From CAIQQQ01 sp040399685 (lineage in GTDB: Bacteria > Pseudomonadota > Alphaproteobacteria > Acetobacterales > Acetobacteraceae): a stretch of 64,000 nucleotides of DNA. The stretch spans positions 124,001-188,000 of the forward strand of contig JBBART010000004.1 of assembly GCA_040399685.1 (NCBI GenBank), read 5' to 3'. Below, piece after piece: positions 16,024 through 23,900 of this stretch. The notes below the pieces were generated by a model, which saw only the letters and a list, made by a program, of their open reading frames with translations, was not told the DNA's origin and ran no database searches. The position numbers and the translations under genes were made by a program. The first letter of the stretch is position 1. The number at the start of each line of letters is the position of its first letter.

Positions 16024-17139
16024 ATGGCGAAAGATGCAATCGTCTCAGACGATCTGGCGAAGAAATTCGCCACTGAGAAAGACAGTTCCTACACGCGCTG
16101 GGTAAAGGCCGAAGGGCTGGACATCATTGCGGCGCATTATATTCCCAATCTCCATACCGTGGAGCTGAAACCCTGGGCGCGTCGCGGCGGCAAGGGTGTC
16201 TATATCAACCACGAGGCGTCACGCACGTCGAATGACTGCTACGTTCTGGAGATCGCACCGGGCGAGAAGGTGGCGCCGCAGCGGCAGTTGTTCGAGGAGA
16301 TGATCTACATTCTCGATGGTCGTGGCTCGACGACCGTGTGGAACGATGCCGGCCACAAGATGAGCTTTGAGTGGGGCAAGGGCTCGATGTTCGCCATTCC
16401 CCTGAATTGCTGGCACCAGCATTTCAACGGTTCCGGCACCCAGCCAGCGCGGTATGTGGCCGTGACCAACGCGCCGCCGGTGATCAACCTGTATGAAGAA
16501 TCGGGCTTCGTGTTCAACACGGCGTTTGACTTCAAGAACCGCTTTAATGGTGAGCCGGATTACTTCGCCAACAAGTCCGAAATGGATGGGCTGAAGCTGG
16601 TCACAAACTTTGTCTCTGATTCGATCAATTTGCCGCTGATCTCGGCGAAGGAGCGCGGCGCGGGTGGCGGGCATATCCGATTCAACATGGCCAATGGCTC
16701 GATGAACAGCCACATCTCGCAGTTCCCCATTGGCACCTACAAGAAAGCCCACTGCCATGGGCCGGGAGCGCATGTGATCATCATGTCGGGCGAAGGCTAT
16801 TCGCTGATGTGGCCGGAGGGCGAGGAGCCGAAGCGTTATGAGTGGCAGGAAGGCTGCATGATCGTGCCGCCGAATCTGTGGTTCCACCAGCATTTCAACA
16901 CGGGCACCACGCCGTCACGTTATCTCGCGTTCAAGCATGAGGTGGTGTCGATCCGCAACGCGCAGGGCGTGCCGAAGGCGTGGATCAGCCGGCGCATTGG
17001 TGGCGACCAGATTGACTATGCGGATGAGAGCCCGTTGGTGCGGCGGTTGTTTGCCGAGGCATTGGCGAAGAACGACGTGAAGCCGAAGATGGATGAGGCG
17101 TATGCGACGGAGTTGCTGACGCTGCCGAAGGTTTCTTGA
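16024..17139 (+). CDS. Bicupin protein 2
   Basis: This 371-aa protein has two cupin barrels. The N-terminal one, residues about 70-150, lacks HxH (APQRQLFEE at 85-92) but keeps H131/H133 (WHQHF). The C-terminal one, about 230-310, has H243-x-H245, then H250 where glutamate is usual (AHCHGPGAH), and H288/H290 (FHQHF), so it can bind metal. Length is near that of gentisate 1,2-dioxygenase, and a GST-type isomerase is adjacent. A ring-cleavage dioxygenase is thus possible. It is the last gene of the rightward operon and is followed four bases later by a perfect hairpin. An AAGG site precedes ATG 16024. Confidence 0.78.
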   Translation: MAKDAIVSDDLAKKFATEKDSSYTRWVKAEGLDIIAAHYIPNLHTVELKPWARRGGKGVYINHEASRTSNDCYVLEIAPGEKVAPQRQLFEEMIYILDGRGSTTVWNDAGHKMSFEWGKGSMFAIPLNCWHQHFNGSGTQPARYVAVTNAPPVINLYEESGFVFNTAFDFKNRFNGEPDYFANKSEMDGLKLVTNFVSDSINLPLISAKERGAGGGHIRFNMANGSMNSHISQFPIGTYKKAHCHGPGAHVIIMSGEGYSLMWPEGEEPKRYEWQEGCMIVPPNLWFHQHFNTGTTPSRYLAFKHEVVSIRNAQGVPKAWISRRIGGDQIDYADESPLVRRLFAEALAKNDVKPKMDEAYATELLTLPKVS

Positions 17140-17142
17140 AAT

Positions 17143-17187
17143 GTCGGGTGTTGCCCGACCTACGGTGTAGGTCGGGCAACACCCGAC
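17143..17187. repeat. Perfect 21-bp inverted repeat (terminator-like, dispersed family)
   Basis: The arms 17143-17163 and 17167-17187 are exact reverse complements with a 3-nt loop, filling almost the whole gap between the convergent bicupin and isomerase genes. Arms of the same sequence family occur at 46152-46172 (two differences) and 21360-21380 (three differences). It probably folds as a bidirectional terminator and belongs to a REP-like dispersed family. Confidence 0.75.
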
Positions 17188-17190
17188 GGC

Positions 17191-17844
17191 TCAATGTGCG
17201 GCGGGTGCACCCGGCTGGCGCAACGGCAAGGCCCGCGTGACCGCTTCCAGCGCCATGCAGGATTCCACGATGCCGTTGATGGTGGGATACGGTGCGAAAT
17301 CCACCTGAAAGCCGCGCGCGCCCATCACCTGGCTCAGCAGGCACAGATCGGCGATGGTGACTGTGTCGCCATGGCAGAACCGGCCTGTTTTCGGATCACC
17401 CGCAAGACGGGCTTCGCCGATGCGCAGGCCTTCACTGAACCAATGCTTGATCCACGCCGTGCGGCCGGCGTCATCGACGCCCAGTTGGTCGCGCAGATAC
17501 GCACGGATGCGCGGCACGATCATGGGGTGATGATCGGCGGCCCAGATCAGCGACAGCGCCCGCACCCGTGCCCGGCCCAGCGGGTCGTGTGGCAGCAGGG
17601 CAGGTTCCGGGTTGGTCTCCTCCAGATATTCCAGAATGGCGAGGGACTGGGTGAGCAGCGAGCCGTCTTCCAGAATGACCGATGGCACCGCCGCCTGTGG
17701 ATTGACCGCAACATAATCGGCCGAGTGCTGCAGGCTGGCGTCGAGGTCGATCATCGTCTCCTCGAATGCCACGCCTTTCAGGTTCATCGCCATGCGCACG
17801 CGAAACGCAGCGGCCGAGCGCCAAAAGCCATACATCTTGATCAT
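17191..17844 (-). CDS. Zeta-class GST-like isomerase (maleylacetoacetate/maleylpyruvate isomerase family)
   Basis: The protein is 217 aa from ATG 17844, with GGAG 8 nt upstream. An N-terminal thioredoxin-like GST domain (residues 1-80, with NPQAAVPSVILEDG binding the glutathione backbone and QSLAILEYL) precedes an all-helical C-domain with ADLCLLSQV. The layout matches maleylacetoacetate and maleylpyruvate isomerases. The usual SSCS catalytic patch near residue 12 is degenerate (RSAAAFRVR), so activity is uncertain. It is co-transcribed behind tctC on the minus strand, 20 bp apart. In a gentisate-type route it would convert maleylpyruvate to fumarylpyruvate after bicupin ring cleavage. Confidence 0.75.
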   Translation of the reverse strand: MIKMYGFWRSAAAFRVRMAMNLKGVAFEETMIDLDASLQHSADYVAVNPQAAVPSVILEDGSLLTQSLAILEYLEETNPEPALLPHDPLGRARVRALSLIWAADHHPMIVPRIRAYLRDQLGVDDAGRTAWIKHWFSEGLRIGEARLAGDPKTGRFCHGDTVTIADLCLLSQVMGARGFQVDFAPYPTINGIVESCMALEAVTRALPLRQPGAPAAH

Positions 17845-17864
17845 CACGGAAGCTCCTGGGGTGG

Positions 17865-18899
17865 TTATTGCAGCAAGGCGCCGGCTTTGCGCGCAATCTC
17901 GGGCGACGTCTTGTAGAGATCCACCACGAGCTTTTGCACGTCCTCGCCGGAGACGGGGTTGATCTCCAGCTGGGATTTTTCGGCGTCGGCGATGAAGGCT
18001 GGATCTTTCATCGTCTCGTCGAAGGCGCGGCGCAAGGCCGCCAGGCGGTCAGCGGGAATGCCGGGCGGTGCGGTGAACGGGCGGCCCATCACCTGGCGGG
18101 CGAAGACCAGCTTCAGAATGGCCTTGCTCTCATCAGGCAGCGGCAGATCCATCACCAGCGGCACATCCGGCAGATCGGGGTGCTTGCGCAGCCCCAATTG
18201 CAGCAGGATGTTCATCTTGTGGTCGGTGATCCAGCCGGGGCGGGTGGTCAATGCGCTGGACCACGACCAGCCGCAGCGCCCCTGCACCTCGCCGCGTTCC
18301 ATGGCCAGCAGCACATCGCCGCCGCCGGGATAGCCGGTGACAGGGCGGATCTTGGTGCCGACGACGCCGTTGATGACCTTGACGAACTGCACTGTGTCAT
18401 CGGACGGGCCGGTGCCGCCGGCGGTCATTTCGCGGGTTTTCAGTTCGTCGATGGTGGTGATGCCGGTGGCGCCCCAGGCAACGCACAGGCTGGTTTCGTT
18501 GTTGGCGCTGCCGAGCCAGTTGAGCTTCGGCGCGTCGAATGTGGCGCCCTGCAGGCCCATCAATGGAAAGAACGCAGCCCCACGCGCGAAGGTTGCGATC
18601 GCCGTGCCGTCTTTGGGCGCGCGGGTGTAGATGTAGTTGGCGGCGCGGAGGCTGCCGGCGCCTTCCATGTTTTGCGGGATGACGGTAGGGTTGCCGGGAA
18701 TATGCTGGCCCATATAGCGCGCCACCATGCGGGCATAGACGTCATACGCACCGCCGACGCTGTAGCCGATATACAGGTTGATGGTGCGGCCCTTGTAGAA
18801 GTCCGCAACCGGATCTGCGCGTGCGGGGGGGCTCACAGCCAGGACAGAGAGGCCCAGCAGCATTGCCAAGCCAGTGATCTGTTGCATTAAGGGCCGCAT
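17865..18899 (-). CDS. TctC-family periplasmic solute-binding protein
   Basis: The protein is 344 aa from ATG 18899, with GGGAG 7 nt upstream. An N-terminal signal peptide (TGLAMLLGLSVLAVSPPARA) is followed by the TctC/Bug fold start (DFYKGRTINLYIGYSVGGAYD). Bug/TctC proteins bind carboxylates and aromatic acids in the periplasm, and TphC (terephthalate) is a member. It is divergent from its membrane partner at 19129, and both are preceded by operator pairs. It is followed by the isomerase gene. It should deliver the cluster A substrate. Confidence 0.87.
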   Translation of the reverse strand: MRPLMQQITGLAMLLGLSVLAVSPPARADPVADFYKGRTINLYIGYSVGGAYDVYARMVARYMGQHIPGNPTVIPQNMEGAGSLRAANYIYTRAPKDGTAIATFARGAAFFPLMGLQGATFDAPKLNWLGSANNETSLCVAWGATGITTIDELKTREMTAGGTGPSDDTVQFVKVINGVVGTKIRPVTGYPGGGDVLLAMERGEVQGRCGWSWSSALTTRPGWITDHKMNILLQLGLRKHPDLPDVPLVMDLPLPDESKAILKLVFARQVMGRPFTAPPGIPADRLAALRRAFDETMKDPAFIADAEKSQLEINPVSGEDVQKLVVDLYKTSPEIARKAGALLQ

Positions 18900-18946
18900 G
18901 TTCGCACTCCCGCTCTGACCTGCTGGTCTTATTATTGGTGACGGAT

Positions 18947-18983
18947 TGTCCGCGTCGCGCACAAAGACGTAGCTCTGCGAACA
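18947..18983. promoter_or_regulatory. Tandem operator on the tctC side
   Basis: Positions 18947-18962 read on the minus strand as GTGCGCGACGCGGACA. Positions 18968-18983 read CGTAGCTCTGCGAACA with a perfect right half. Start-to-start spacing is 21 bp. It lies 48-84 bp upstream of the leftward tctC start. Confidence 0.6.
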
Positions 18984-19035
18984 GACGGCTGCAAGATGGC
19001 TTGACGGACGGGGCGGGATTGCGGAGTGTCGATTT

Positions 19036-19071
19036 GTTCGCGAATGGCCACATAAGTGCGCTGGGCGAACA
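19036..19071. promoter_or_regulatory. Tandem operator on the tctBA side
   Basis: Positions 19036-19051 begin GTTCGC (left half), and 19056-19071 is GTGCGCTGGGCGAACA, a full match. Spacing is 20 bp. It lies 57 bp before ATG 19129. Confidence 0.65.
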
Positions 19072-19128
19072 CCGTTGCGGCTTCGCCGTCGGTGGTGTCT
19101 GCAATGGGATGGGCGGCAAGGAAAACCA

Positions 19129-21171
19129 ATGAACGCCGATATGCTGACGATGGCCGGTCATGCGTTGGCTCTGCTGCTGGAGCCGATGCGGCTGCTTATT
19201 CTGTTCGTGGGCGTTCTGATTGGCCTGGCCATCGGCGTGCTGCCGGGGTTGAACGGCATCGTTGGCATGGCGTTGCTGATCCCGTTTACCTATCAGATGG
19301 ATGCACCCTCCTCGTTCGCGCTGCTGCTGGGCATGGCCGCGGTCATTACGTCATCGGATTTTATCACGGCCATTCTGTTCGGCGTGCCGGGGCATGTGGG
19401 GGCGGCGGCGACCGTGATCGATGGGCACGCAATGGCGCGCAAGGGCGAGGCCGGGCGCGCGTTCGGTGCTGGATTCGCGGCGTCGCTGGTGGGCGGTCTG
19501 GTTGGTGCGCTCGTGTTGTTCCTGAGTATTCCGGTGTTGCGGCCGGTGCTGTTGGCTGTGGGATCGCCGGAGTTGCTGGGGTTCACCATCTTCGGCATGT
19601 CGATGGTCGCAACTCTCAGCGGTCGCGCGCCGCTGAAGGGACTGACGGTGGCGGCGATCGGCACGATGCTGGCCATGGTGGGCGACAAGGCGCCCGGCGG
19701 GGCGCTGCGGTGGACGTTCAGCACCGAGTATCTGTATGAGGGATTGCCGCTGATCCCGTTCACCCTTGGCATCTTCGCACTCCCCGAACTGGCGGAGCTT
19801 GCGGTGAAGCGTGAGACGATCGCACGTGGCGATGCCTCCACGATCACACTGTCCAGCCAGTGGGAGGGCGTGCGCGATGTGGGGCGCAACTGGTGGCTGG
19901 TGGTGCGGTGTTCGCTGCTGGGCACGGGGTTGGGCGCCATTCCGGGCATCGGCTCGGCGGTGATCGACTGGATTGCGTATGGCTATGCGCAGCGGACGGA
20001 AAAGAACCCGGAACTGTTCGGCACCGGCGACGTGCGCGGCGTGATCGCGCCCGAGGCGTCCAACAACGCCAAGGAGGGTGGCCATCTGGTGCCCACGCTG
20101 GCGTTTGGTGTGCCTGCTGGCGCATCGATGGCGCTGCTGTTGGGCGCGATGTTGATCCATGGGCTGACCCCTGGGCCAGAGATGCTGACGAAACATCTCG
20201 ATGTCACTTACGCCATTGTCTGGAGCCTGACGCTGGCGCACGTGATCGGCGCTGTGATCTGCCTGCTCGGCAGCCGCTGGCTGGCCAAGGTTGCGCGCAT
20301 TCCGCCCGAGATTTTGCTGCCCATCGTGATGTGCCTCGTGCTGGTGGCGGCGTATCAGGGCACCCATGACTGGGGTGATCTTTATACGCTGGTGTTCTTC
20401 GGCGTTGTCGGCTGGATCATGAAGCGCCTTGGCTGGCCGCGCCCGCCCTTGGTGCTGGGGTTTGTGGTGGGCGAAACGTTCGAGCGGTATTTGTTCATCT
20501 CCACCCAGCTTTACGGCTGGCAGTGGATGCTGCGGCCGGTGGTGGTGGTGATTCTCGGTGGCGTGGTGTGGGCGCTGTATGCGCCGATGCGGCGCATCGT
20601 GGTCAGCGTCGTGTCTGAGATGCGGCAGGCGAAGCGGCGTGGAATGACTTTTTCCGCTTCGTCTCTGTTCACCCCGGCGCTGTTGCTGGTGATCGTCGCT
20701 GCCGGCGCCATGGCCCTGCAATGGCCGCGCCCGGCGCAGTTGGTGCCGCTGACGGCATGCGGCATTGCGTTCGTGATGTGTGCGCTGAATTTGGTGAACG
20801 AATGGTTTGGCGCGCCGGATCGGCCGTCCGAGCAGGAGCAGGCGCTGGCTGCGATCACGCACGGCCCGGGTGATGCGGAGTTTGATTTGCCGGAGCGCGT
20901 GCTGCGGTGGCGCTCGGTTGGGTTCTTTGTCTGGATCGGCGGCTTCATTGGGCTAGTGGCCGTGGTGGGCTTCCTGCCGGCGATGGTGGTGTTCGTGTGC
21001 GCCAACATGACGCTGGCATATGGCAAAAGTGTTCGGGTGGGCGCGTTCAGCGGGATCTGCGTGGGCGGATTCTGCTGGGTTGTGTTTCACGTGTTGCTGC
21101 ACGTGATCTGGCCGGAATCGTATTTGGGCGATGTCTGGCCGGCCGCGCGGATTGCGACCGGGTTTTTGTGA
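19129..21171 (+). CDS. Tripartite tricarboxylate transporter membrane protein, TctA-TctB fusion
   Basis: The protein is 680 aa from ATG 19129, with an AAGGA site. The first ~500 residues are TctA, with the conserved GVLPGLNG, FGVPGHVGAAATVIDGH, GIGSAVIDW and VPAGASMALLLGAM loops. The last ~170 residues add about four helices after a charged linker (residues ~500-530 and 570-610) and resemble TctB. Separate tctA and tctB genes are usual; here one polypeptide replaces both. With TctC it forms a secondary, ion-driven carboxylate importer. It is divergent from tctC and controlled by the operator at 19036. The gene ends before an AT-rich terminator region. Confidence 0.88.
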   Translation: MNADMLTMAGHALALLLEPMRLLILFVGVLIGLAIGVLPGLNGIVGMALLIPFTYQMDAPSSFALLLGMAAVITSSDFITAILFGVPGHVGAAATVIDGHAMARKGEAGRAFGAGFAASLVGGLVGALVLFLSIPVLRPVLLAVGSPELLGFTIFGMSMVATLSGRAPLKGLTVAAIGTMLAMVGDKAPGGALRWTFSTEYLYEGLPLIPFTLGIFALPELAELAVKRETIARGDASTITLSSQWEGVRDVGRNWWLVVRCSLLGTGLGAIPGIGSAVIDWIAYGYAQRTEKNPELFGTGDVRGVIAPEASNNAKEGGHLVPTLAFGVPAGASMALLLGAMLIHGLTPGPEMLTKHLDVTYAIVWSLTLAHVIGAVICLLGSRWLAKVARIPPEILLPIVMCLVLVAAYQGTHDWGDLYTLVFFGVVGWIMKRLGWPRPPLVLGFVVGETFERYLFISTQLYGWQWMLRPVVVVILGGVVWALYAPMRRIVVSVVSEMRQAKRRGMTFSASSLFTPALLLVIVAAGAMALQWPRPAQLVPLTACGIAFVMCALNLVNEWFGAPDRPSEQEQALAAITHGPGDAEFDLPERVLRWRSVGFFVWIGGFIGLVAVVGFLPAMVVFVCANMTLAYGKSVRVGAFSGICVGGFCWVVFHVLLHVIWPESYLGDVWPAARIATGFL

Positions 21172-21220
21172 GGGTGTTCGGCGTTTTTGGGGAGGTCATC
21201 CGAAGGGGTAAGGGAGGGTT

Positions 21221-21333
21221 GTTCTTTTTTAGAAAAAAGTACCAAAAAATTTCATTCATTGGGCGGATTATGTTGGAGAATTAATAATGAATGAAAGTCT
21301 TTTTGCTTTTTTTTCTTCAGAAAAAGAAGGTCT
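21221..21333. repeat. AT-rich nested inverted repeat / bidirectional terminator
   Basis: In an otherwise GC-rich window, 21221-21340 is strongly AT-rich. It contains CTTTTTT-AG-AAAAAAG (21224-21239), TTTCATTCATT (21250-21260) matched by AATGAATGAAA (21286-21296), and flanking A/T runs that continue the dyad (AGAAAAAAG against CTTTTTGC, TTCTTCAGAAAAAG further out). It separates convergent tctBA and the glycosyltransferase gene. I read it as a terminator-like mobile repeat of the sort I associate with acetic-acid-bacteria relatives. Confidence 0.6.
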
Positions 21334-21359
21334 TCTTGTGAATTTTTAATTTTATTTGT

Positions 21360-21380
21360 GTCGGGCGGTGCCAGACCTAC
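21360..21380. repeat. Copy of the GTCGGG...GACCTAC dispersed repeat arm
   Basis: The 21-mer differs at three positions from the left arm of the palindrome at 17143. Only one arm is present, and it overlaps the last bases of the glycosyltransferase gene. Confidence 0.45.
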
Positions 21381-23896
21381 TTTGCCAGCATGGAGGCCAT
21401 GATTTTGGTGACGCGGGCGGCGGAGAAATTTTCTTCGATGAAGCGGAGTCCGGCCGCTGTGAGGCGATCGTTCAAGGGCTCGTCTGATTGCAAGGCGACA
21501 AGCTTTTCCGCGAATTCTGCGGGTGATTTTGCGATCAGCCAGCCGAGTTCTTCTGGCAGGTCCAGCCCTTCGGCCGCGATTTCGCTGATGACGCACGGGA
21601 TGCCGTGGGCAAAGCTGTCCAACACCTTGCCTTTGACGCCGGCGCCGTAGCGCAGCGGCACCACGGTGCAGCGCATGCGGTGCAAAGTGGGGGCGAGTTC
21701 CGGCACGTAGCCGACAATCTCGATATCCGACGCCTGCAACGACGCCACCTCCGGCGGCAGGTTGCTGCCGATGAGAGATACGCGGCAGTCCAGCGCCTTA
21801 CGGACCAGCGGCATGATCTCAGTGGCCAGGTAGATCGCGGCATCAATGTTGGGCGGGTGGCCGTAGCCGCCGATGAAGGCGAAGCCGGCGCGTTGGCTGA
21901 ATGCGTGCGGGGTGGGTTGGATGTGCACCGTCCATGGCACCACGCTTGTTGTCAGCGTTGGATCGGCTTCGTGCAGCAGGTTTTGTTCGTAGCTGGAATG
22001 CACGATCACGCCGTCCACGTCGCGCATGGTCGCCATTTCAGCGCGGCGCATGGTGGCGGCCTGGGCCTCGATCCGCGGATCGCCGGTGATCGCGGCCTCG
22101 CGTTCCATGCGCAGGAAGTGCAGGTCGGCGACGTTGTAGACAATCTTGCAGTCGGGGAAATACCGGCGCGCCATGGTCGCGTATTTGGCCGCGTTCACGT
22201 AGCGATGCAGATAGACCAGATCCGGCTTGACGCGGGTTTTGCGGAACACTTCCTCCACCGACCAGAAATACGGGGCATAGAGGCACTCGATGCCGAGTTT
22301 TTGCAGATTGGCGGTGTAGGGGTTGATCTGCGCCATGTTGTCCGACGGCAGGAAGGTGACTTTGTAGCCGAGCGCCATCAGCGCCACCATGTGCTGCAGG
22401 GCGGCGTTGGAGCCGGCGTCCTTGTCCGGCGTCGGCACGCTGTCATCGATGAAATAGGCGCGGCGTTGCACGCAGCGTTCGGCTTCCATCTCCGGCTGTT
22501 CGCCGTTGAACCGGTGGCGGGCCAGGGTGTCGGCCCAACGGGTCTGGAACTTGCGCAGATTGGTGAGCTGGTAGCGCTTCATGCCGGTGCCATGCACGTC
22601 GGTGCCGTTGCTGACACCTTCCAGATGCACGATCTCGGAGGCCGGTTGCACGACGACGCGCTTGCCGAGGGCGCGCACGCGGAAGGCGATGTCGGTGTCT
22701 TCGTAATAGGCGGGGACGTAGAGTTCGTCGAAGCCGTTGAGGTCGCGGAAAGTGGTGGCCTCGATCATCAGGGCGGCGCCGGACACCCAGTCCGCATCGC
22801 GCAGATAGCTGAAGCCTGGCTCGGCCGGGTCTTTGCCGCGGCCCCAGTTCCAGCCATCGCCCAGGCGCCAGATGATGCCGCCGGCCTCTTGCAGCTTGCC
22901 GTCCTCGAACAGCAGCTTCGAGCCCGCGATGCCGATGTTTGGCACGCGGGCGAAGGTGGCGACGAGTTCGTCGAGCCAGCCGGGGCGCATCAGCGTGTCG
23001 TTGTTGAGGAAGAACAGATAGGTGCCGCGTGCGATGGCGGCACCGGCGTTGGAACTGCGGACGAAGCCCAGATTCTTTTCGTTGCGCAGGATGCGGCAGC
23101 CGCCGGACAGGAGAAGGCTGCCCAGCAGCGTCTCGTCGGTGGAGCAATCATCGACGATGATGATCTCGAAGCTGGTGGTGGCCGGATGCTCCAGGATCGA
23201 GCGCAGGCAGTTATAGGTGACGCTGAATTTGTTGAAGACCGGAATGACGATCGAGACCGTGGGCGCTGCATGTGTGTCGAAATGCAGTGGCGCGTAGTCG
23301 TATTGCAGCTTCGCCAGCAGGTCGCGCATCCAGTCGGAGATGGTGGCAGCAAACGGTAACTCGCGCAGCACGGCCTGCGCGCCAGCGTCCTTGTCCTGCT
23401 CCAGCGCCATGCGGCCATTGACCAGCCTGTTCAATGCGCTGATGACGGCGGCGATCGGCTGATCCAGGTCGTGGGTGGTGCGGGCGTTGTCGACGGCGGC
23501 TAGAACCTGCTGTTCGAAATGTAGCGAGGCCGCATCGTCGAAGCCCACGCTATCGCGGGTGAGCCAGTGGTTTTCCGCTGGCAGGTCCAGGCCGTCGGCC
23601 GCGCGGCGGACGCGCACGAAATGTCTTGATTTTGGAAAAATCGTGGTCGGCGTAGCGATGGAGAATCCGTGGCGCCCGTTGCCGTAGCCGGTGGCCTGGA
23701 GATCTTGTCGAAATTGGTCGGCGCAGATTTTGAGCACCACCTGGTCGCTGTCGAGGATTTCGATCGTGACTGATTCGTCCGGGGCGTCCGGGTTCCAGAC
23801 CCAGCCGCTGATCCGGTTGATCGAAAGTTCGTCGATAAATCCAACGGTGGATTTTGCAGATACCAGGGCTGGTTTGGTTTTTGGTTTCGGCGCCAT
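21377..23896 (-). CDS. Large bifunctional glycosyltransferase (GT2 + GT4-like)
   Basis: The protein is 839 aa from ATG 23896; an upstream extension to 24034 overlaps the preceding gene. Residues ~15-85 form a beta-rich module (GWVWNPDAPDESV, then FRQDL and GFSI) found on many surface-glycan glycosyltransferases. From ~214 comes a GT-A family 2 domain (VSIVIPVFNKF, IIVDDCSTDE, LFFLNNDTL, AYYEDTDIAFRVRALG). From ~490 a GT-B/GT4-like domain follows (VVPLRYGAGVKGKVLDSFAHGIPCVIS). It is a paralogue of the protein at 34230 and should build capsule, O-antigen or exopolysaccharide in the cytoplasm. The 143-aa gene lies 4 bp upstream in the same operon. Confidence 0.85.
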   Translation of the reverse strand: MAPKPKTKPALVSAKSTVGFIDELSINRISGWVWNPDAPDESVTIEILDSDQVVLKICADQFRQDLQATGYGNGRHGFSIATPTTIFPKSRHFVRVRRAADGLDLPAENHWLTRDSVGFDDAASLHFEQQVLAAVDNARTTHDLDQPIAAVISALNRLVNGRMALEQDKDAGAQAVLRELPFAATISDWMRDLLAKLQYDYAPLHFDTHAAPTVSIVIPVFNKFSVTYNCLRSILEHPATTSFEIIIVDDCSTDETLLGSLLLSGGCRILRNEKNLGFVRSSNAGAAIARGTYLFFLNNDTLMRPGWLDELVATFARVPNIGIAGSKLLFEDGKLQEAGGIIWRLGDGWNWGRGKDPAEPGFSYLRDADWVSGAALMIEATTFRDLNGFDELYVPAYYEDTDIAFRVRALGKRVVVQPASEIVHLEGVSNGTDVHGTGMKRYQLTNLRKFQTRWADTLARHRFNGEQPEMEAERCVQRRAYFIDDSVPTPDKDAGSNAALQHMVALMALGYKVTFLPSDNMAQINPYTANLQKLGIECLYAPYFWSVEEVFRKTRVKPDLVYLHRYVNAAKYATMARRYFPDCKIVYNVADLHFLRMEREAAITGDPRIEAQAATMRRAEMATMRDVDGVIVHSSYEQNLLHEADPTLTTSVVPWTVHIQPTPHAFSQRAGFAFIGGYGHPPNIDAAIYLATEIMPLVRKALDCRVSLIGSNLPPEVASLQASDIEIVGYVPELAPTLHRMRCTVVPLRYGAGVKGKVLDSFAHGIPCVISEIAAEGLDLPEELGWLIAKSPAEFAEKLVALQSDEPLNDRLTAAGLRFIEENFSAARVTKIMASMLAK

Positions 23897-23900
23897 AACG

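Noticed and set aside
21605..23359. A 584-codon plus-strand frame opposite the glycosyltransferase gene
   Set aside because: Gly/His/Val-rich shadow frame without RBS or domains; the minus-strand gene has unmistakable GT motifs.
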